A stretch of DNA of 64,000 nt from Cereibacter sphaeroides (GCA_003243455.1 QFQS01000008.1:20343-84342), one strand, 5' to 3'; counted from the stretch's first letter, positions 1 through 8,726 are shown. Numbers and translations: made by a program. Notes: a model not told the origin generated them from the letters alone.

Positions 1-1037
1 CCCTCGGCGCAACCGATCTGCACATAGTCTAGGTTCTGCGCCAGTTGCCCTGCGCTGACCACCGGGCCGATCTGCATCCCCTCGGTCAATGCGTGGCCGA
101 CTTTGAAAGCCTTGGCGGCAACCACCAGCTTTTCGACAAAGGCGTCATGGATGGACGCATGAACGATCAACCGCGAGGCCGCCGTGCATTTCTGACCGGT
201 TCCGCCAAAGGCAGCACCAGCGGCATGGGTAACAGCCAAATCAAGGTCGGCGTCGTCCATGACCAGCATCGGGTTTTTCGAGCCCATCTCCATCTGAACC
301 TTGGTCATGTTCTGGATGGCAGCCATTGCAATCCCGCGTCCGACGGGAACTGATCCGGTAAAGCTGATCGCATCAATCCCCCGGTGTTCGACCAGTTTCT
401 GCCCGACATCGCGGCCCGGACCGGCCACGAGGTTGAAGAGGCCCGGCGGAATGTCCTGCCGCGTGATAATCTCGGTCAGCGCCACCGCACTGGCGGGGGT
501 CAGGTTGGCGGGTTTCCAAACCACGGCATTGCCATAGGCCAGCGCAGGAGCGATCTTCCACGCAGGCGTTGCCACGGGGAAGTTCCACGGGCTGATGATG
601 GCCACCACGCCCACCGCCTCACGGCGTACGTCGATCTCAATGCCGGGACGCACGCTTTGGGCGTGGTCACCGATCACCCGCAGAGCTTCGGCGGCGTAGT
701 AGGTGAAGAATTGGCCGGCGCGGTAAACCTCGCCCTTGCCCTCGGCCAGGGTCTTGCCTTCCTCGCGGGCTAGAAGGCTGCCGATTTCAGCGGCGCGGGC
801 CATCAGTTCGGTGCCGATCGCCATCAGCACGTCGTGACGCTTTTGAATGCCAGCAGCCCACCAGATTGGCTGTGCGGCACGGGCGGCGGCAACGGCTTCG
901 TCCAGTTGCGAGGCGCTGGCTTGGGCGTAGTGGCCGATCACATCGGTCAGGTCCGAGGGGTTGACGTTCGGCAGCGTCTCAGCCCCGTCTTGCCAGTGGC
1001 CTGCGATGTAGTTGCGGGTTTCAAGCGTCATGGTCAT
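1..1037 (-). CDS. NAD(P)-dependent aldehyde dehydrogenase, C-terminus outside window
   Basis: This protein should oxidise an aldehyde to its acid with NAD(P)+. About 345 N-terminal residues are visible and the C-terminus is cut by the window edge. The ALDH core is clear: SPWNFP, FTGSVPVGRG, the general-base glutamate in EMGSKNP and the catalytic cysteine in GGTGQKCTAS. The combination EMGSKNPMLVMDDADLD resembles alpha-ketoglutaric semialdehyde dehydrogenases more than betaine-aldehyde dehydrogenases, but the substrate is inferred. The ATG at 1037 is preceded by AAGGAAG; a second in-frame ATG lies two codons on. It starts 15 bases after the ATPase gene, so it is probably the last visible gene of the minus-strand transporter operon and likely acts on the imported compound. 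Confidence 0.85.
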   Translation of the reverse strand, partial: MTMTLETRNYIAGHWQDGAETLPNVNPSDLTDVIGHYAQASASQLDEAVAAARAAQPIWWAAGIQKRHDVLMAIGTELMARAAEIGSLLAREEGKTLAEGKGEVYRAGQFFTYYAAEALRVIGDHAQSVRPGIEIDVRREAVGVVAIISPWNFPVATPAWKIAPALAYGNAVVWKPANLTPASAVALTEIITRQDIPPGLFNLVAGPGRDVGQKLVEHRGIDAISFTGSVPVGRGIAMAAIQNMTKVQMEMGSKNPMLVMDDADLDLAVTHAAGAAFGGTGQKCTAASRLIVHASIHDAFVEKLVVAAKAFKVGHALTEGMQIGPVVSAGQLAQNLDYVQIGCAE

Positions 1038-1052
1038 GTCTTCCTTGGGGCC

Positions 1053-2069
1053 TCAGGTCCGTGCCAGTGCGTCAAACACCCGTTGTCGGGTGAGAACACC
1101 TGCAAGATCGCCATTGGCGTGTCGCACTGTAATCGGCGCATCGCTGGAGGCCAGCGCACCATAGGCGGACTCAATCGTTTGGTCAGTGGTGAGGACGGTA
1201 TCGCCCACCCCTTGGCCCGGCGCTGCCAGATCGCCACAGGTGACGATCCGCGCCCGGTTCACGTCGCGCACAAAGCGGGCGACGTAGTCGTCGGCGGGGG
1301 CCACTAGAATCTCGGGTCCAGTGCCGACCTGCCGTAAGAGACCGTCTTTCAGGATGGCGATGTGGTCGCCGATCAGCAACGCCTCATCCAGGTCATGGGT
1401 GATGAAGACGATGGTCTTGTGCAACCGGGCCTGAATGTCGCGCAGTTGCAGCTGCATGTCATGACGGATCAGCGGGTCGAGTGCGGAAAACGCCTCGTCC
1501 ATCAGCAAGATTTCGGCATCGGTCGCCAAGGCTCGTGCCAGACCGACGCGCTGCTGCATGCCGCCCGAAAGCTGGCCCGGATAGTGGTGCTCGAACCCCG
1601 CCAGCCCTACGAGCGTGATCTGCTCGGCCCCTTTGGACTGCGCCTGCGCCTTGGGCATACCGTCGATGATCGGCCCGTAGATGACGTTTTCCATCACTGT
1701 TTTATGCGGCAGAAGGGCAAAGCGTTGAAACACCATCGAGATTTTCTTGCGGCGGAATGCGCGCAAGTCAGCCTCGTTCAGGCTCAGCACATCGACATCA
1801 TCCACCAGAATGCGGCCGGCGGTGGGTTCAATCAGGCGGTTGAAGTGACGGATGAGGGTGGATTTGCCCGAGCCCGACAGGCCCATGATCACAAAGGTCT
1901 CACCGGCACGGATGTTCAGGTTGATGTCGTGGAGGCCGAGGATATTCCCGGTCTGGGCCAAAAGGTCGGTCTTGGACATTCCGGCGTTGACCTTGGCCAG
2001 TGCGGCCTTCGGATCGGGGCCGAAGATTTTAGACACATCCTCAACACGGATTTTGAACGGGTTTGCCAT
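1053..2069 (-). CDS. proV: Glycine betaine/proline-type ABC transporter ATP-binding protein
   Basis: This is the ATPase subunit of a ProU/OpuA-type importer for betaines or proline-like solutes, 338 residues. Walker A is GLSGSGKS (about residues 63-70), the ABC signature is LSGGMQQR (about 168) and Walker B is ILLMDEAFSALDP. The region after about residue 275 resembles the CBS-type regulatory tail of ProV, somewhat short compared with E. coli ProV (about 400 residues). The start lies 3 bases after the permease stop, so the two genes are almost certainly translated from one message. The neighbouring dehydrogenases suggest the solute is catabolised rather than only accumulated; that is inference. 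Confidence 0.92.
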   Translation of the reverse strand: MANPFKIRVEDVSKIFGPDPKAALAKVNAGMSKTDLLAQTGNILGLHDINLNIRAGETFVIMGLSGSGKSTLIRHFNRLIEPTAGRILVDDVDVLSLNEADLRAFRRKKISMVFQRFALLPHKTVMENVIYGPIIDGMPKAQAQSKGAEQITLVGLAGFEHHYPGQLSGGMQQRVGLARALATDAEILLMDEAFSALDPLIRHDMQLQLRDIQARLHKTIVFITHDLDEALLIGDHIAILKDGLLRQVGTGPEILVAPADDYVARFVRDVNRARIVTCGDLAAPGQGVGDTVLTTDQTIESAYGALASSDAPITVRHANGDLAGVLTRQRVFDALART

Positions 2070-2072
2070 GGC

Positions 2073-2945
2073 TCAGTGCTCCAGCTTCAGGGAGGACTGC
2101 ATCCGCTTGCCGTAAGACTGCGCAATCCGGTCAAAGATGATCGCCAGCAGAACGATGCCAAGCCCGGCCATCAGACCACTGCTGATCTGCAGCCGCTGGA
2201 TGCCTTGCAAGACCTGATAGCCAAGGCCTCCGGCCCCGATCATCGAGGCGATGACGACCATCGACAGTGCCATCATCGTGGTCTGGTTGATGCCCGCCAG
2301 AATGGTCGGTAGGGCCAGCGGTATCTGGACGGTGAACAGGATTTGGCCAGAGGAGGCGCCAAAGGCCCGCGTCGCCTCGACAATTTCCGCGTCCACGCCC
2401 CGGATGCCAAGGTTGGTCAGGCGGATCACCGGCGGGATGGCAAAGACGATGGTTGCCAGCAGGGCAGGTATCTTGCCGGGCCCGAACAGCATGACAAAGG
2501 GGATTAGGTAGACGAAAATCGGCATGGTCTGCATCACGTCCAGCACCGGCAAAGTGATCGACTGCATGCGCTTCGAGCGTGACATGGCCACGCCAATCGG
2601 CAGGCCTATGACAACGGCCAGCAACGTCGCCACCACCATCAGCGCGATGGTCGCCATCGCCGCTTCCCACACGCCGATCAGACCGATGCAAAAAGTCATT
2701 GCGGCTACTGTCAGGGCCACCGTCCAGCGGCGCGAGGCGGCATAGGCGAGAGCAGTCAGCGCCAGCAAAACCGCCCACCAAGGCAACCATTGCAAGAGTT
2801 TCTCCATCGCCAGCAGCAGCTTGAGGACGGGCAGAAAGATCGCCTCGAGCATCTGGCCATAGTCGGCCACGATCTGGTTGAAGCCGGTATCTATCGTGCG
2901 GCCAAAGGCGCGGACATCGAACAGTTCAGGAAAGCCTTCGGCCAC
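2073..2945 (-). CDS. proW: Glycine betaine/proline-type ABC transporter permease
   Basis: This is the inner-membrane permease of the ProVWX-type importer, 290 residues. Several hydrophobic helices are visible and the typical BPD-permease loop GASSGQILFTVQIPLALP sits about 90 residues from the C-terminus. I place the start at GTG 2945 (VAEGFPELFDV...), because GGAGG lies 7 bases upstream; the longer open frame upstream has no family-like sequence and would run through the hairpin between the genes. An N-terminal segment precedes the first helices, as in ProW proteins. It lies between the binding-protein gene and the ATPase gene on the same strand. Confidence 0.9.
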   Translation of the reverse strand: MAEGFPELFDVRAFGRTIDTGFNQIVADYGQMLEAIFLPVLKLLLAMEKLLQWLPWWAVLLALTALAYAASRRWTVALTVAAMTFCIGLIGVWEAAMATIALMVVATLLAVVIGLPIGVAMSRSKRMQSITLPVLDVMQTMPIFVYLIPFVMLFGPGKIPALLATIVFAIPPVIRLTNLGIRGVDAEIVEATRAFGASSGQILFTVQIPLALPTILAGINQTTMMALSMVVIASMIGAGGLGYQVLQGIQRLQISSGLMAGLGIVLLAIIFDRIAQSYGKRMQSSLKLEH

Positions 2946-2973
2946 GGTGATTCCTCCGGTTGCGGGAAAGGGA

Positions 2974-3002
2974 AGGGGCAGGCAATGTCTTACACTGCCC
3001 CT
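2974..3002 (-). terminator. Intercistronic hairpin between proX and proW
   Basis: AGGGGCAG at 2974-2981 pairs perfectly with CTGCCCCT at 2995-3002 around a 13-base loop, just after the binding-protein stop codon. Only a short T-rich run follows on the minus strand, so it is more likely a partial terminator or mRNA 3'-end stabiliser than a full stop. Such elements commonly raise expression of the binding protein above the membrane subunits; that role is inferred. Confidence 0.5.
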
Positions 3003-3018
3003 AAACTGTCGCGTCGGA

Positions 3019-4023
3019 TCAGAGCGACGCGCGCACTTTGTCGGCCACGTCGGCAGGAACCCATTGGGTCCAGATCGCCTCATAGTTCTTCAGGAAGTAG
3101 GTTGCGACTTCTTCGGTGGTTGCACCGTTGTCGTCACCCCAGGCAAGAACCGCGCTGATGTCATCGTTCGGCACCTGCATCTTGGACAGGAACTCGGCTA
3201 CATCTGGCGCACGCGTTTTGAGCGAAGTCACAACAGCGACAGCAACTTCAGCGGTCGCCCATCCGCTAACTTTGGGGTCAGCACAGTTCATATCGATAAG
3301 GCACTTGTAGTTTTCGGCGTCAAACGGCGGAGTTGCCATCAGAACCATGTTGTACTTGCCAATCACATCGGTCGGACCCCAGTAGTAGCCAAGGAAGGGC
3401 TCCTTGCGCGAAACCGCCTTGGCAATCGAAGCTTTCAGCGTTTCGCCCGAGCCAGAGGGGAACATCTCGAACGTCTCGGCCAGACCGAGAGCCTTGTACA
3501 GGTTGTTGGTGATCGGCTCGCATCCCCAGCCGGGCGGGCAGGCGTAGATGCGGCCCTTTTCGGGATTGGACGGATCAGCGAAGACCTGCCAATTGGCTTT
3601 CAGATCCTCGATTGTCTTGATCTCGGGATGGGCGTCGGCGATGTAATCCGGAATCCACCAGCCCTCTTCGCCGCCTGAGGCAAAGATGTCCGACGCCTTG
3701 TAAACATTGCCCTTGGCCTGCATCTCGTCCCAGATCGACTGCGCAGTGGACACCCACAGTTCGGGCGCCACATCGGGCTGGTCCTTGGTCAACATCGAGG
3801 TTGCTGTGGGCACCGTATCGCCCGGGATCAGCTGCGCGTCACACCCATAACCCGAAGCCATGATCTTTTGCGCGACATGGGCGAGGGTGCCAGCCGACAG
3901 CCAGGTCATCTCGGCAATTGTCACAGTGCCCGCCGTGCCGCAATCGGCGGCTTGCGCTGAAGTGGAGGCAAGGCTCATCGCGGCAAGCAGCGCCGCACCG
4001 GTCAGTTTCAATGTGGTTTTCAT
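3019..4023 (-). CDS. proX: Periplasmic betaine/proline-type substrate-binding protein (OpuAC family)
   Basis: This is the solute receptor of the ABC importer, 334 residues. It begins with a classic Sec signal peptide (MKTTLKLTGAALLAAMSLAS, then TSAQA, cleavage near residue 25). The mature part has OpuAC-like features: a start similar to GTVTIAEMTWLSAGTLAHV, a repeated-lobe layout and aromatic residues (GYYWGPTDV, GWWIPDY) of the kind that form an aromatic cage around quaternary amines. The ATG at 4023 follows GGGGAGCCAGA; the longer open frame upstream has no signal peptide. A palindrome at 4121-4139 upstream may be the regulator site for this gene and those downstream. Confidence 0.92.
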   Translation of the reverse strand: MKTTLKLTGAALLAAMSLASTSAQAADCGTAGTVTIAEMTWLSAGTLAHVAQKIMASGYGCDAQLIPGDTVPTATSMLTKDQPDVAPELWVSTAQSIWDEMQAKGNVYKASDIFASGGEEGWWIPDYIADAHPEIKTIEDLKANWQVFADPSNPEKGRIYACPPGWGCEPITNNLYKALGLAETFEMFPSGSGETLKASIAKAVSRKEPFLGYYWGPTDVIGKYNMVLMATPPFDAENYKCLIDMNCADPKVSGWATAEVAVAVVTSLKTRAPDVAEFLSKMQVPNDDISAVLAWGDDNGATTEEVATYFLKNYEAIWTQWVPADVADKVRASL

Positions 4024-4120
4024 TCTGGCTCCCCGTTTGATTGATTCGCCCTGGTGGCAAGGCGCTGCCGTAAAGCTAGGCGGCGAAGGTACTTCAATCA
4101 AACGAGTATAAATCAACTGA

Positions 4121-4139
4121 ACTTCAGAAAACCTGAAGT
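4121..4139. promoter_or_regulatory. Palindrome, probable LysR-type regulator site upstream of proX
   Basis: ACTTCAG-AAAAC-CTGAAGT is a perfect inverted repeat with 7-base arms. Its core TTCA-N7-TGAA (4123-4137) has exactly the same geometry as the site at 5213-5227 next to the LysR gene. It lies between the Ldh2-family stop codon and the proX start, so proXWV and the aldehyde dehydrogenase may have their own regulated promoter. The alternative is a weak hairpin at the end of the upstream gene. Confidence 0.6.
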
Positions 4140-5137
4140 CAGGCCGCGATGCGCGCCAGCAATGCGGCATCCACCAAGACGCCCTCGGCTTCAATGCGCA
4201 TGCGGTTGGCCTTGCGCCGAGACCCCGGCAAGCGCGCGCCGGGTTGATCCGTGATAGACCCAGCTAGCTGCCGCAAGCTTTGGTCAAAGACCGCCCCGGA
4301 AAACCCAGCCGGGTCCAGCGCGATGAAACATTGCCCGGTACCGGGCGGCCCGCCCGCCGTGCCCGAAAACGGGCTGGCATCCTGGCTGAGATTGGCGCCA
4401 GACAAGGCTGCGGCCAGAATTTCCACCATCAGGCCCAGACCAAAGCCCTTTTGCCCACCGTTCGGCAGCATCGACCCTCGCAAGGCCTCTTCTGCGACCG
4501 TGGTGGGCCTGCCTTCGGCATCAAGCGCCCAGTTCGGCTCGATCGGTTCGCCTTTGCGGGCGCGCAGAAGGATTTCGGACTTGGCAATGATGCTGGCCGA
4601 TTGGTCGATCACCAAGAGCGCGCCGCCCGCTCCATCTGGCACCGCAATGGCGAAGGGATTGGTGCCGATAACTGGAACCTTGCCGCCCATGGGCGCGATG
4701 GAGGCGGGCGCATGGGTGAAACACAGACCAATCAGGCCTGCTTCTGCCAACCGCTCGGCATGGTGGCCCAGCACGCCGCAATTGTAGGACCGATGCAAGG
4801 TCAGCGCTGCAATCCCGCAGACCCGCGCCGCATCGGTAAAGGCCTCCCAACCGGCATCAATCGCGGTATGGGCAAAGCCATTGCCGGCATCGACGCGGAT
4901 GCTGCCTGGCTTGGGATGCGAGACGATGGGCTCCACCAGACCCAGAACCTTGCCGCAGCGCAGATGTTCGGCATAAATCGGCAGGTACAATAAGCCATGA
5001 CTGCGGATGCCGTCGCGTTCGGCCAACCGGATGGACCGGGCAACCGCAGAGGCCGCTGCAGCGGAAGCACCTGCCGCCAGCAATACTTGGGCCGCCAGCG
5101 CCTCGACCTCATCCAAACTGAACTGTTTTCCGGTCAT
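4139..5137 (-). CDS. Ldh2-family malate/lactate/delta-1-pyrroline-2-carboxylate type oxidoreductase
   Basis: This is a 332-residue NAD(P)H-dependent oxidoreductase of the Ldh2 (malate/L-sulfolactate/ureidoglycolate dehydrogenase) fold, which is unrelated to classical LDH. Family hallmarks are RDGIRSHGLLYLPIY near the N-terminus, a conserved histidine in ALTLHRSYNCGVLGHHAERLA, GTNPFAIAVPD and the C-terminal LPNGGQKGFGLGLMVEI. Some members reduce delta-1-pyrroline-2-carboxylate or delta-1-piperideine-2-carboxylate in hydroxyproline or lysine catabolism, which would fit the adjacent betaine/proline transporter and the semialdehyde-dehydrogenase-like neighbour. The ATG at 5137 opens the family-like sequence. 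It is divergent from the LysR gene. Confidence 0.85.
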   Translation of the reverse strand: MTGKQFSLDEVEALAAQVLLAAGASAAAASAVARSIRLAERDGIRSHGLLYLPIYAEHLRCGKVLGLVEPIVSHPKPGSIRVDAGNGFAHTAIDAGWEAFTDAARVCGIAALTLHRSYNCGVLGHHAERLAEAGLIGLCFTHAPASIAPMGGKVPVIGTNPFAIAVPDGAGGALLVIDQSASIIAKSEILLRARKGEPIEPNWALDAEGRPTTVAEEALRGSMLPNGGQKGFGLGLMVEILAAALSGANLSQDASPFSGTAGGPPGTGQCFIALDPAGFSGAVFDQSLRQLAGSITDQPGARLPGSRRKANRMRIEAEGVLVDAALLARIAA

Positions 5138-5212
5138 GACGCGCTCCAGATGCTGCCCCTGGCAGTTAGCCATTTGACCCGCTTCAGCCAAACGACTATT
5201 CTTGGACTCTGT

Positions 5213-5227
5213 TTCAGAATTATTGAA
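5213..5227. promoter_or_regulatory. Probable LysR-type regulator box in the divergent promoter
   Basis: TTCAGAATTATTGAA is an interrupted palindrome (TTCA-N7-TGAA), the T-N11-A type expected for LysR-family regulators. It sits in the 97-base region between the divergent Ldh2-family and LysR genes, just ahead of the LysR start. It matches the geometry of the site at 4123-4137. Confidence 0.65.
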
Positions 5228-5234
5228 GTCCGCT

Positions 5235-6143
5235 ATGATCCGCACCGAGGCCCTGCGCGTCTTTGTCACTGTTGCCGAATGCGGCAATATCCGCGACGCG
5301 GCGGACCGGTTGTTTCGCACGCAATCCGCCATTTCCATGACCCTGAAACAGGTCGAGGATCACCTTGCAGCACCCCTCTTTGAATCAGACCGCAAGCACA
5401 GTCTGACCGAACTGGGCAGCTTTGTGCTGGGGGTGGCCAAAGTGCTGCTGCGCGACCATGACACGGCGATTGACCTGATAGAGGAGTATGCCTCTGGCGC
5501 CAGCGGCCGGCTACGCATCGCCTCGGTGCCCTCAGTCGCGGCGCTGCTGATCCCTGAGATGTTAGCCAAATTTCTGGCAGACCGGCCCACCGCCGAGATT
5601 GATTTGGTCGACACCGACAGCGCCGATGTGCGACGTCTGGTGGCAACGGGTCAGGCTGACCTTGGCATCGCCAGCGCGGCACCTGCGGAAGGCGGCTTGG
5701 TGAGCGTGCCGATCTTTGAGGACAACATGCAGGTGGTCTGCCCGGCAAACTCAAAGTTGGGCCAGCAGGCGGGCCCACTGAACTGGAGCGACCTGGAAAC
5801 GGTTGCCCTGATCCTGAACGAGACGACGCGTGCCATTCAGGCGGCAGAGTTTCAGGCGCTGGCGTCCCGTACCAAACTGCGGGTGCGCAATGTCACCTCG
5901 CTCTTGGCAATGGTGCGGGCAGGAGTCGGGGTCACATTGTTGCCGGGGCTGGCAACGGTCGGCCTGCCGCCTGCGCTGGTGGCGCGACCGCTGAGTGACC
6001 AAAGCTGCCGCAGACAGGTTTGTCTGTTGCGCCGTGAAGGGCGGGTGCAAAGCCCGCTGGCGGCGGCATTTGCCCGGGATTTCATCGCAGCGATCGCGGC
6101 GGCGACGCCACAGTTTGGCATCGTGTCGATCTTCAAGGCCTAG
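5235..6143 (+). CDS. LysR-family transcriptional regulator
   Basis: This 302-residue DNA-binding regulator has the LysR winged helix-turn-helix at residues 1-60 (LRVFVTVAECGNIRDAADRL, then RTQSAISMTLKQVE) and a periplasmic-binding-protein-like effector domain after about residue 85 (GRLRIASVPS...). I prefer the ATG at 5235, which places the HTH at the N-terminus as usual; the open frame extends to a TTG at 5202, which would overlap the putative operator. It is transcribed divergently from the dehydrogenase/transporter operon and is the obvious candidate for its substrate-responsive activator, with autoregulation through the shared intergenic region. Confidence 0.92.
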   Translation: MIRTEALRVFVTVAECGNIRDAADRLFRTQSAISMTLKQVEDHLAAPLFESDRKHSLTELGSFVLGVAKVLLRDHDTAIDLIEEYASGASGRLRIASVPSVAALLIPEMLAKFLADRPTAEIDLVDTDSADVRRLVATGQADLGIASAAPAEGGLVSVPIFEDNMQVVCPANSKLGQQAGPLNWSDLETVALILNETTRAIQAAEFQALASRTKLRVRNVTSLLAMVRAGVGVTLLPGLATVGLPPALVARPLSDQSCRRQVCLLRREGRVQSPLAAAFARDFIAAIAAATPQFGIVSIFKA

Positions 6144-6287
6144 GGCGGATCGTTTCTGCGGTGTAACCTTTGGGACTTGTCCAAAGGGTCGGGGCGCGGA
6201 CTGACCTTGCTGTGTCGCCTCCATGGCACTCTTCGGGTCTCCCCGGCGATATGATTGCGGAAATGCTCTGGTGGGAGTTCGTACCCG

Positions 6288-7175
6288 ATGTCGCCGCGTG
6301 ATCTGTTTCTGGCCTTGCTTCCGCCGATCCTTTGGGCTGTGGGCTATTCGTTCGGGAAGGGTGCGTTGCTGCATTTCCAGCCATTGTTCACCACTGCCAT
6401 GATGTATGCGATTGCGGGCATGATCCTGTTTCGGCCAAGCGCGGGGCTGAAGACTCCGTGGGTTTGGCTGATCCTGATTTCGGTTTTTGGAGCAGGTCTG
6501 CAAAGCGCTTTGGTCTTTTATGGTGTGGCTCAGGTTGAGACTTCGCTGGCCAATCTGGTCGTGCAGGCGATGGTGCCTTGCGCCATTCTGGCAGCTTGGG
6601 CCTTAGGGTTGGAGCGGTTGAACCCGCTGCGCTTGGCGGGGGTGGCACTCGCCATTCTTGGGATTGCCGTGGTGGTTGGCCTGCCAAAATCGGGCGGAGC
6701 TCATATTGGTCTGATGTGCATTCTGGCGGGAACGGCAAGCTGGGGCCTGGGACAGGCGCTGATCCGCAAACATTCACGCGATGCCATTCGGCAGTTGGTC
6801 GGGGCGATTTCATTGCTTGCCGCACCGCAACTGCTGGCCGTATCGATGTTGGTTGAAACGGACCACATTGGCCGTCTGACCTCTGGGTCGGCCTATGCAT
6901 GGTTCGGTCTGGCGCTGCTAAGTGTAGGGTCGTTCGTTGTGGCCTATCTGTTATGGTATGGGCTGTTGGAGCGGAACCGGATGGATCAGGTCGCACCCTT
7001 TGCTCTGCTGATGCCGTTGGTTGGCATGTTCAACGGTGTGGCGTTCTTTGGTGAAACGCTAACACCGGGGTTCCTTTTGGGTGCGGCATTGGTTCTTTCG
7101 GGGTTGGTGTTGACGATCATCGCCCGCGATACCCGCATTCAGACTTCACCAGAGATAAACTCCGCAGCAAGTTGA
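6288..7175 (+). CDS. EamA-family (DMT superfamily) membrane transporter
   Basis: This is a 295-residue integral membrane protein with about ten predicted helices in two EamA repeats (roughly residues 1-135 and 145-285), typical of drug/metabolite exporters such as RhaT/YdcZ-like proteins. The second repeat ends in the usual PLVGMFNGVAFFGETLTPGF motif. The ATG at 6288 starts directly at the first helix; a TTG at 6255 would add eleven hydrophilic residues. It follows the LysR gene by 144 bases on the same strand. Its substrate cannot be read from sequence; amino-acid or metabolite export is usual. Confidence 0.9.
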   Translation: MSPRDLFLALLPPILWAVGYSFGKGALLHFQPLFTTAMMYAIAGMILFRPSAGLKTPWVWLILISVFGAGLQSALVFYGVAQVETSLANLVVQAMVPCAILAAWALGLERLNPLRLAGVALAILGIAVVVGLPKSGGAHIGLMCILAGTASWGLGQALIRKHSRDAIRQLVGAISLLAAPQLLAVSMLVETDHIGRLTSGSAYAWFGLALLSVGSFVVAYLLWYGLLERNRMDQVAPFALLMPLVGMFNGVAFFGETLTPGFLLGAALVLSGLVLTIIARDTRIQTSPEINSAAS

Positions 7176-7676
7176 CAGCTCGGCCCGCGCCCGGCCCGTT
7201 GATGCAGTTGTTGTGCAGAACAGTCGAAGGCGTCGTCGAACCCTTGGCGCGCAGCATTTCTGCAAAGTGGCGCGCGTTGTCTGGCGCATCCTGACTTCTC
7301 TCTCTCTTCAGTAGAGGCTTCCATGCCATGGATCCGCTTTATCAGCCATTTGACTTTCGCAATCTCAGGCTGCGCATCCAGATCCTGAGCGCGGGCCAAT
7401 GCGCGATCCTATCAGGAGGGCGAGCATCCTCGGGACTGTTATCGGCTGTATCATTAACAAATTGCGAAGGGCAGCGTACGGTTTGGAATGACGAGCGTTG
7501 GTTGCCGGTCGCAATGGGTCAACTCAGTATAGGGTGGCGAATCTTTGGGGGTTATCGGACACACGAGCGGCCCCTGTACATGAAAGCACCGCCCCGGAAG
7601 TCCGTTGTGACATCGATTCCCTATGATCGACCAAAACTGATAGCTGAGCGAGTTCCTACCCCAGAGGTCTGCCCTG
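7176..7676. other. 501-base intergenic stretch, no confident gene
   Basis: This marks the change from metabolic genes to the conjugation region. On the minus strand, two overlapping short frames (7117-7329 and 7139-7399) read as a plausible amphipathic protein only if frames are switched, so a decayed gene is possible. I recognise no family, tRNA, att site or terminator here. Confidence 0.4.
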
Positions 7677-8519
7677 TCATCTTGAAATCTCCCGGGCCCT
7701 CACAGCGCATCCATGGACAGCTAGAGTGGCGGTGAACCTTGGGCAGCCAAACTGCGTCACCACGCTAAGAACACGTTCGTCATATGCCGCCTGACCGATT
7801 ATCCGCCGAAGATCTGACGCGTGAAACTCCCTATTCTTGCTTGGCGCGGCTGCGATCAGGCGATGTAGTTCCAGCTCCGCCAAATTGAGCACGGACTGAG
7901 GTCTCGAGCGTGCAATTGGCCTTGCTGATGCGCCCGCCGAAGTTCGCCACTTCCGCATGAATCCAAGCAGAAAGCCTGCAGGCACGGCGGCATTGCCCCG
8001 CGCCCTATTGAAGGCCAAGAAGCGGTCCCAGATCGATTGGGTGTCGACATTCCAGCAGGCGAGCGAGGATTTTGCGGCTTTGATCATCTCAGCCCACGGC
8101 GTGTGGTAAACGTTGGCGTTCGTGTCGATTTCGATCCGTCCAGCAAAGATAGTTTTGTTCTTAGAATCGCTAGATAGCGATGTGTCGCCTGCGGCTGACA
8201 CGACATCTGGAGGCATGACCACATCTTCTTCCCCGCCAAAGCGAAACAGCCAAGGTGCAAATTTTCCGTTCGGCTTCCAGCGAACAAGTTCGAGAGTGGA
8301 CGCTGCCAGTTCGGCGAGCAGCGCGGTCAAATGCTGCCGCGACATTCCCATCTTATCAGCCAAATGCGCAAGCGTGAACGCGGCTGTGCCACGCTCGAGC
8401 CCGTTGTAGCCGTCTTTCCAAGCGATGCCATCGAGGATGATTGTCGCAAGCTTATGGCTTGCGGCTGAAAGATCAGCCTCGGTGATGCGGCGCAGAATGG
8501 CGCCGGTGGTCAAGTTCAT
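7677..8519 (-). CDS. Helix-turn-helix protein of unknown role near the virB operon
   Basis: This 280-residue protein has a probable winged HTH around residues 45-80 (AAFTLAHLADKMGMSRQHLT) and a C-terminal part without a recognisable motif. It resembles plasmid-borne HTH regulators or replication-associated proteins, but I cannot name a family. Two starts are possible: ATG 8537, and ATG 8519, which has AAGGA about 10 bases upstream; I chose the latter. It is monocistronic and faces away from the virB operon, a position common for regulators of transfer genes. The regulatory role is inference. Confidence 0.7.
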   Translation of the reverse strand: MNLTTGAILRRITEADLSAASHKLATIILDGIAWKDGYNGLERGTAAFTLAHLADKMGMSRQHLTALLAELAASTLELVRWKPNGKFAPWLFRFGGEEDVVMPPDVVSAAGDTSLSSDSKNKTIFAGRIEIDTNANVYHTPWAEMIKAAKSSLACWNVDTQSIWDRFLAFNRARGNAAVPAGFLLGFMRKWRTSAGASARPIARSRPQSVLNLAELELHRLIAAAPSKNREFHASDLRRIIGQAAYDERVLSVVTQFGCPRFTATLAVHGCAVRAREISR

Positions 8520-8726
8520 GGGCGTATCGTCCTTCATGCAGGACGCCTGGCAATAGGGCACAAAAAATCGTTCAGGCAAAATGCTTTGCCGGTTGAACGG
8601 GTGCTTCAGTCGCGGTAGGTTTCTCGTGCAACGGAGAAATCAGCGCGGCGTCGGACCTATGGTTTGGCGTCGTTTCTGTTTCTGGGGGCTGGTTTTCCGG
8701 TTGGTTCAGGGCGGAGATCGCTGCGG

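Noticed and set aside
7117..7399. Two overlapping minus-strand frames that look partly protein-like
   Set aside because: A plausible sequence appears only by switching frames, with no start signal and no recognisable family; treated as intergenic.
7328..7735. 135-residue plus-strand open frame
   Set aside because: Composition is irregular, no ribosome-binding site or family pattern, and it overlaps the end of a better-supported minus-strand gene.
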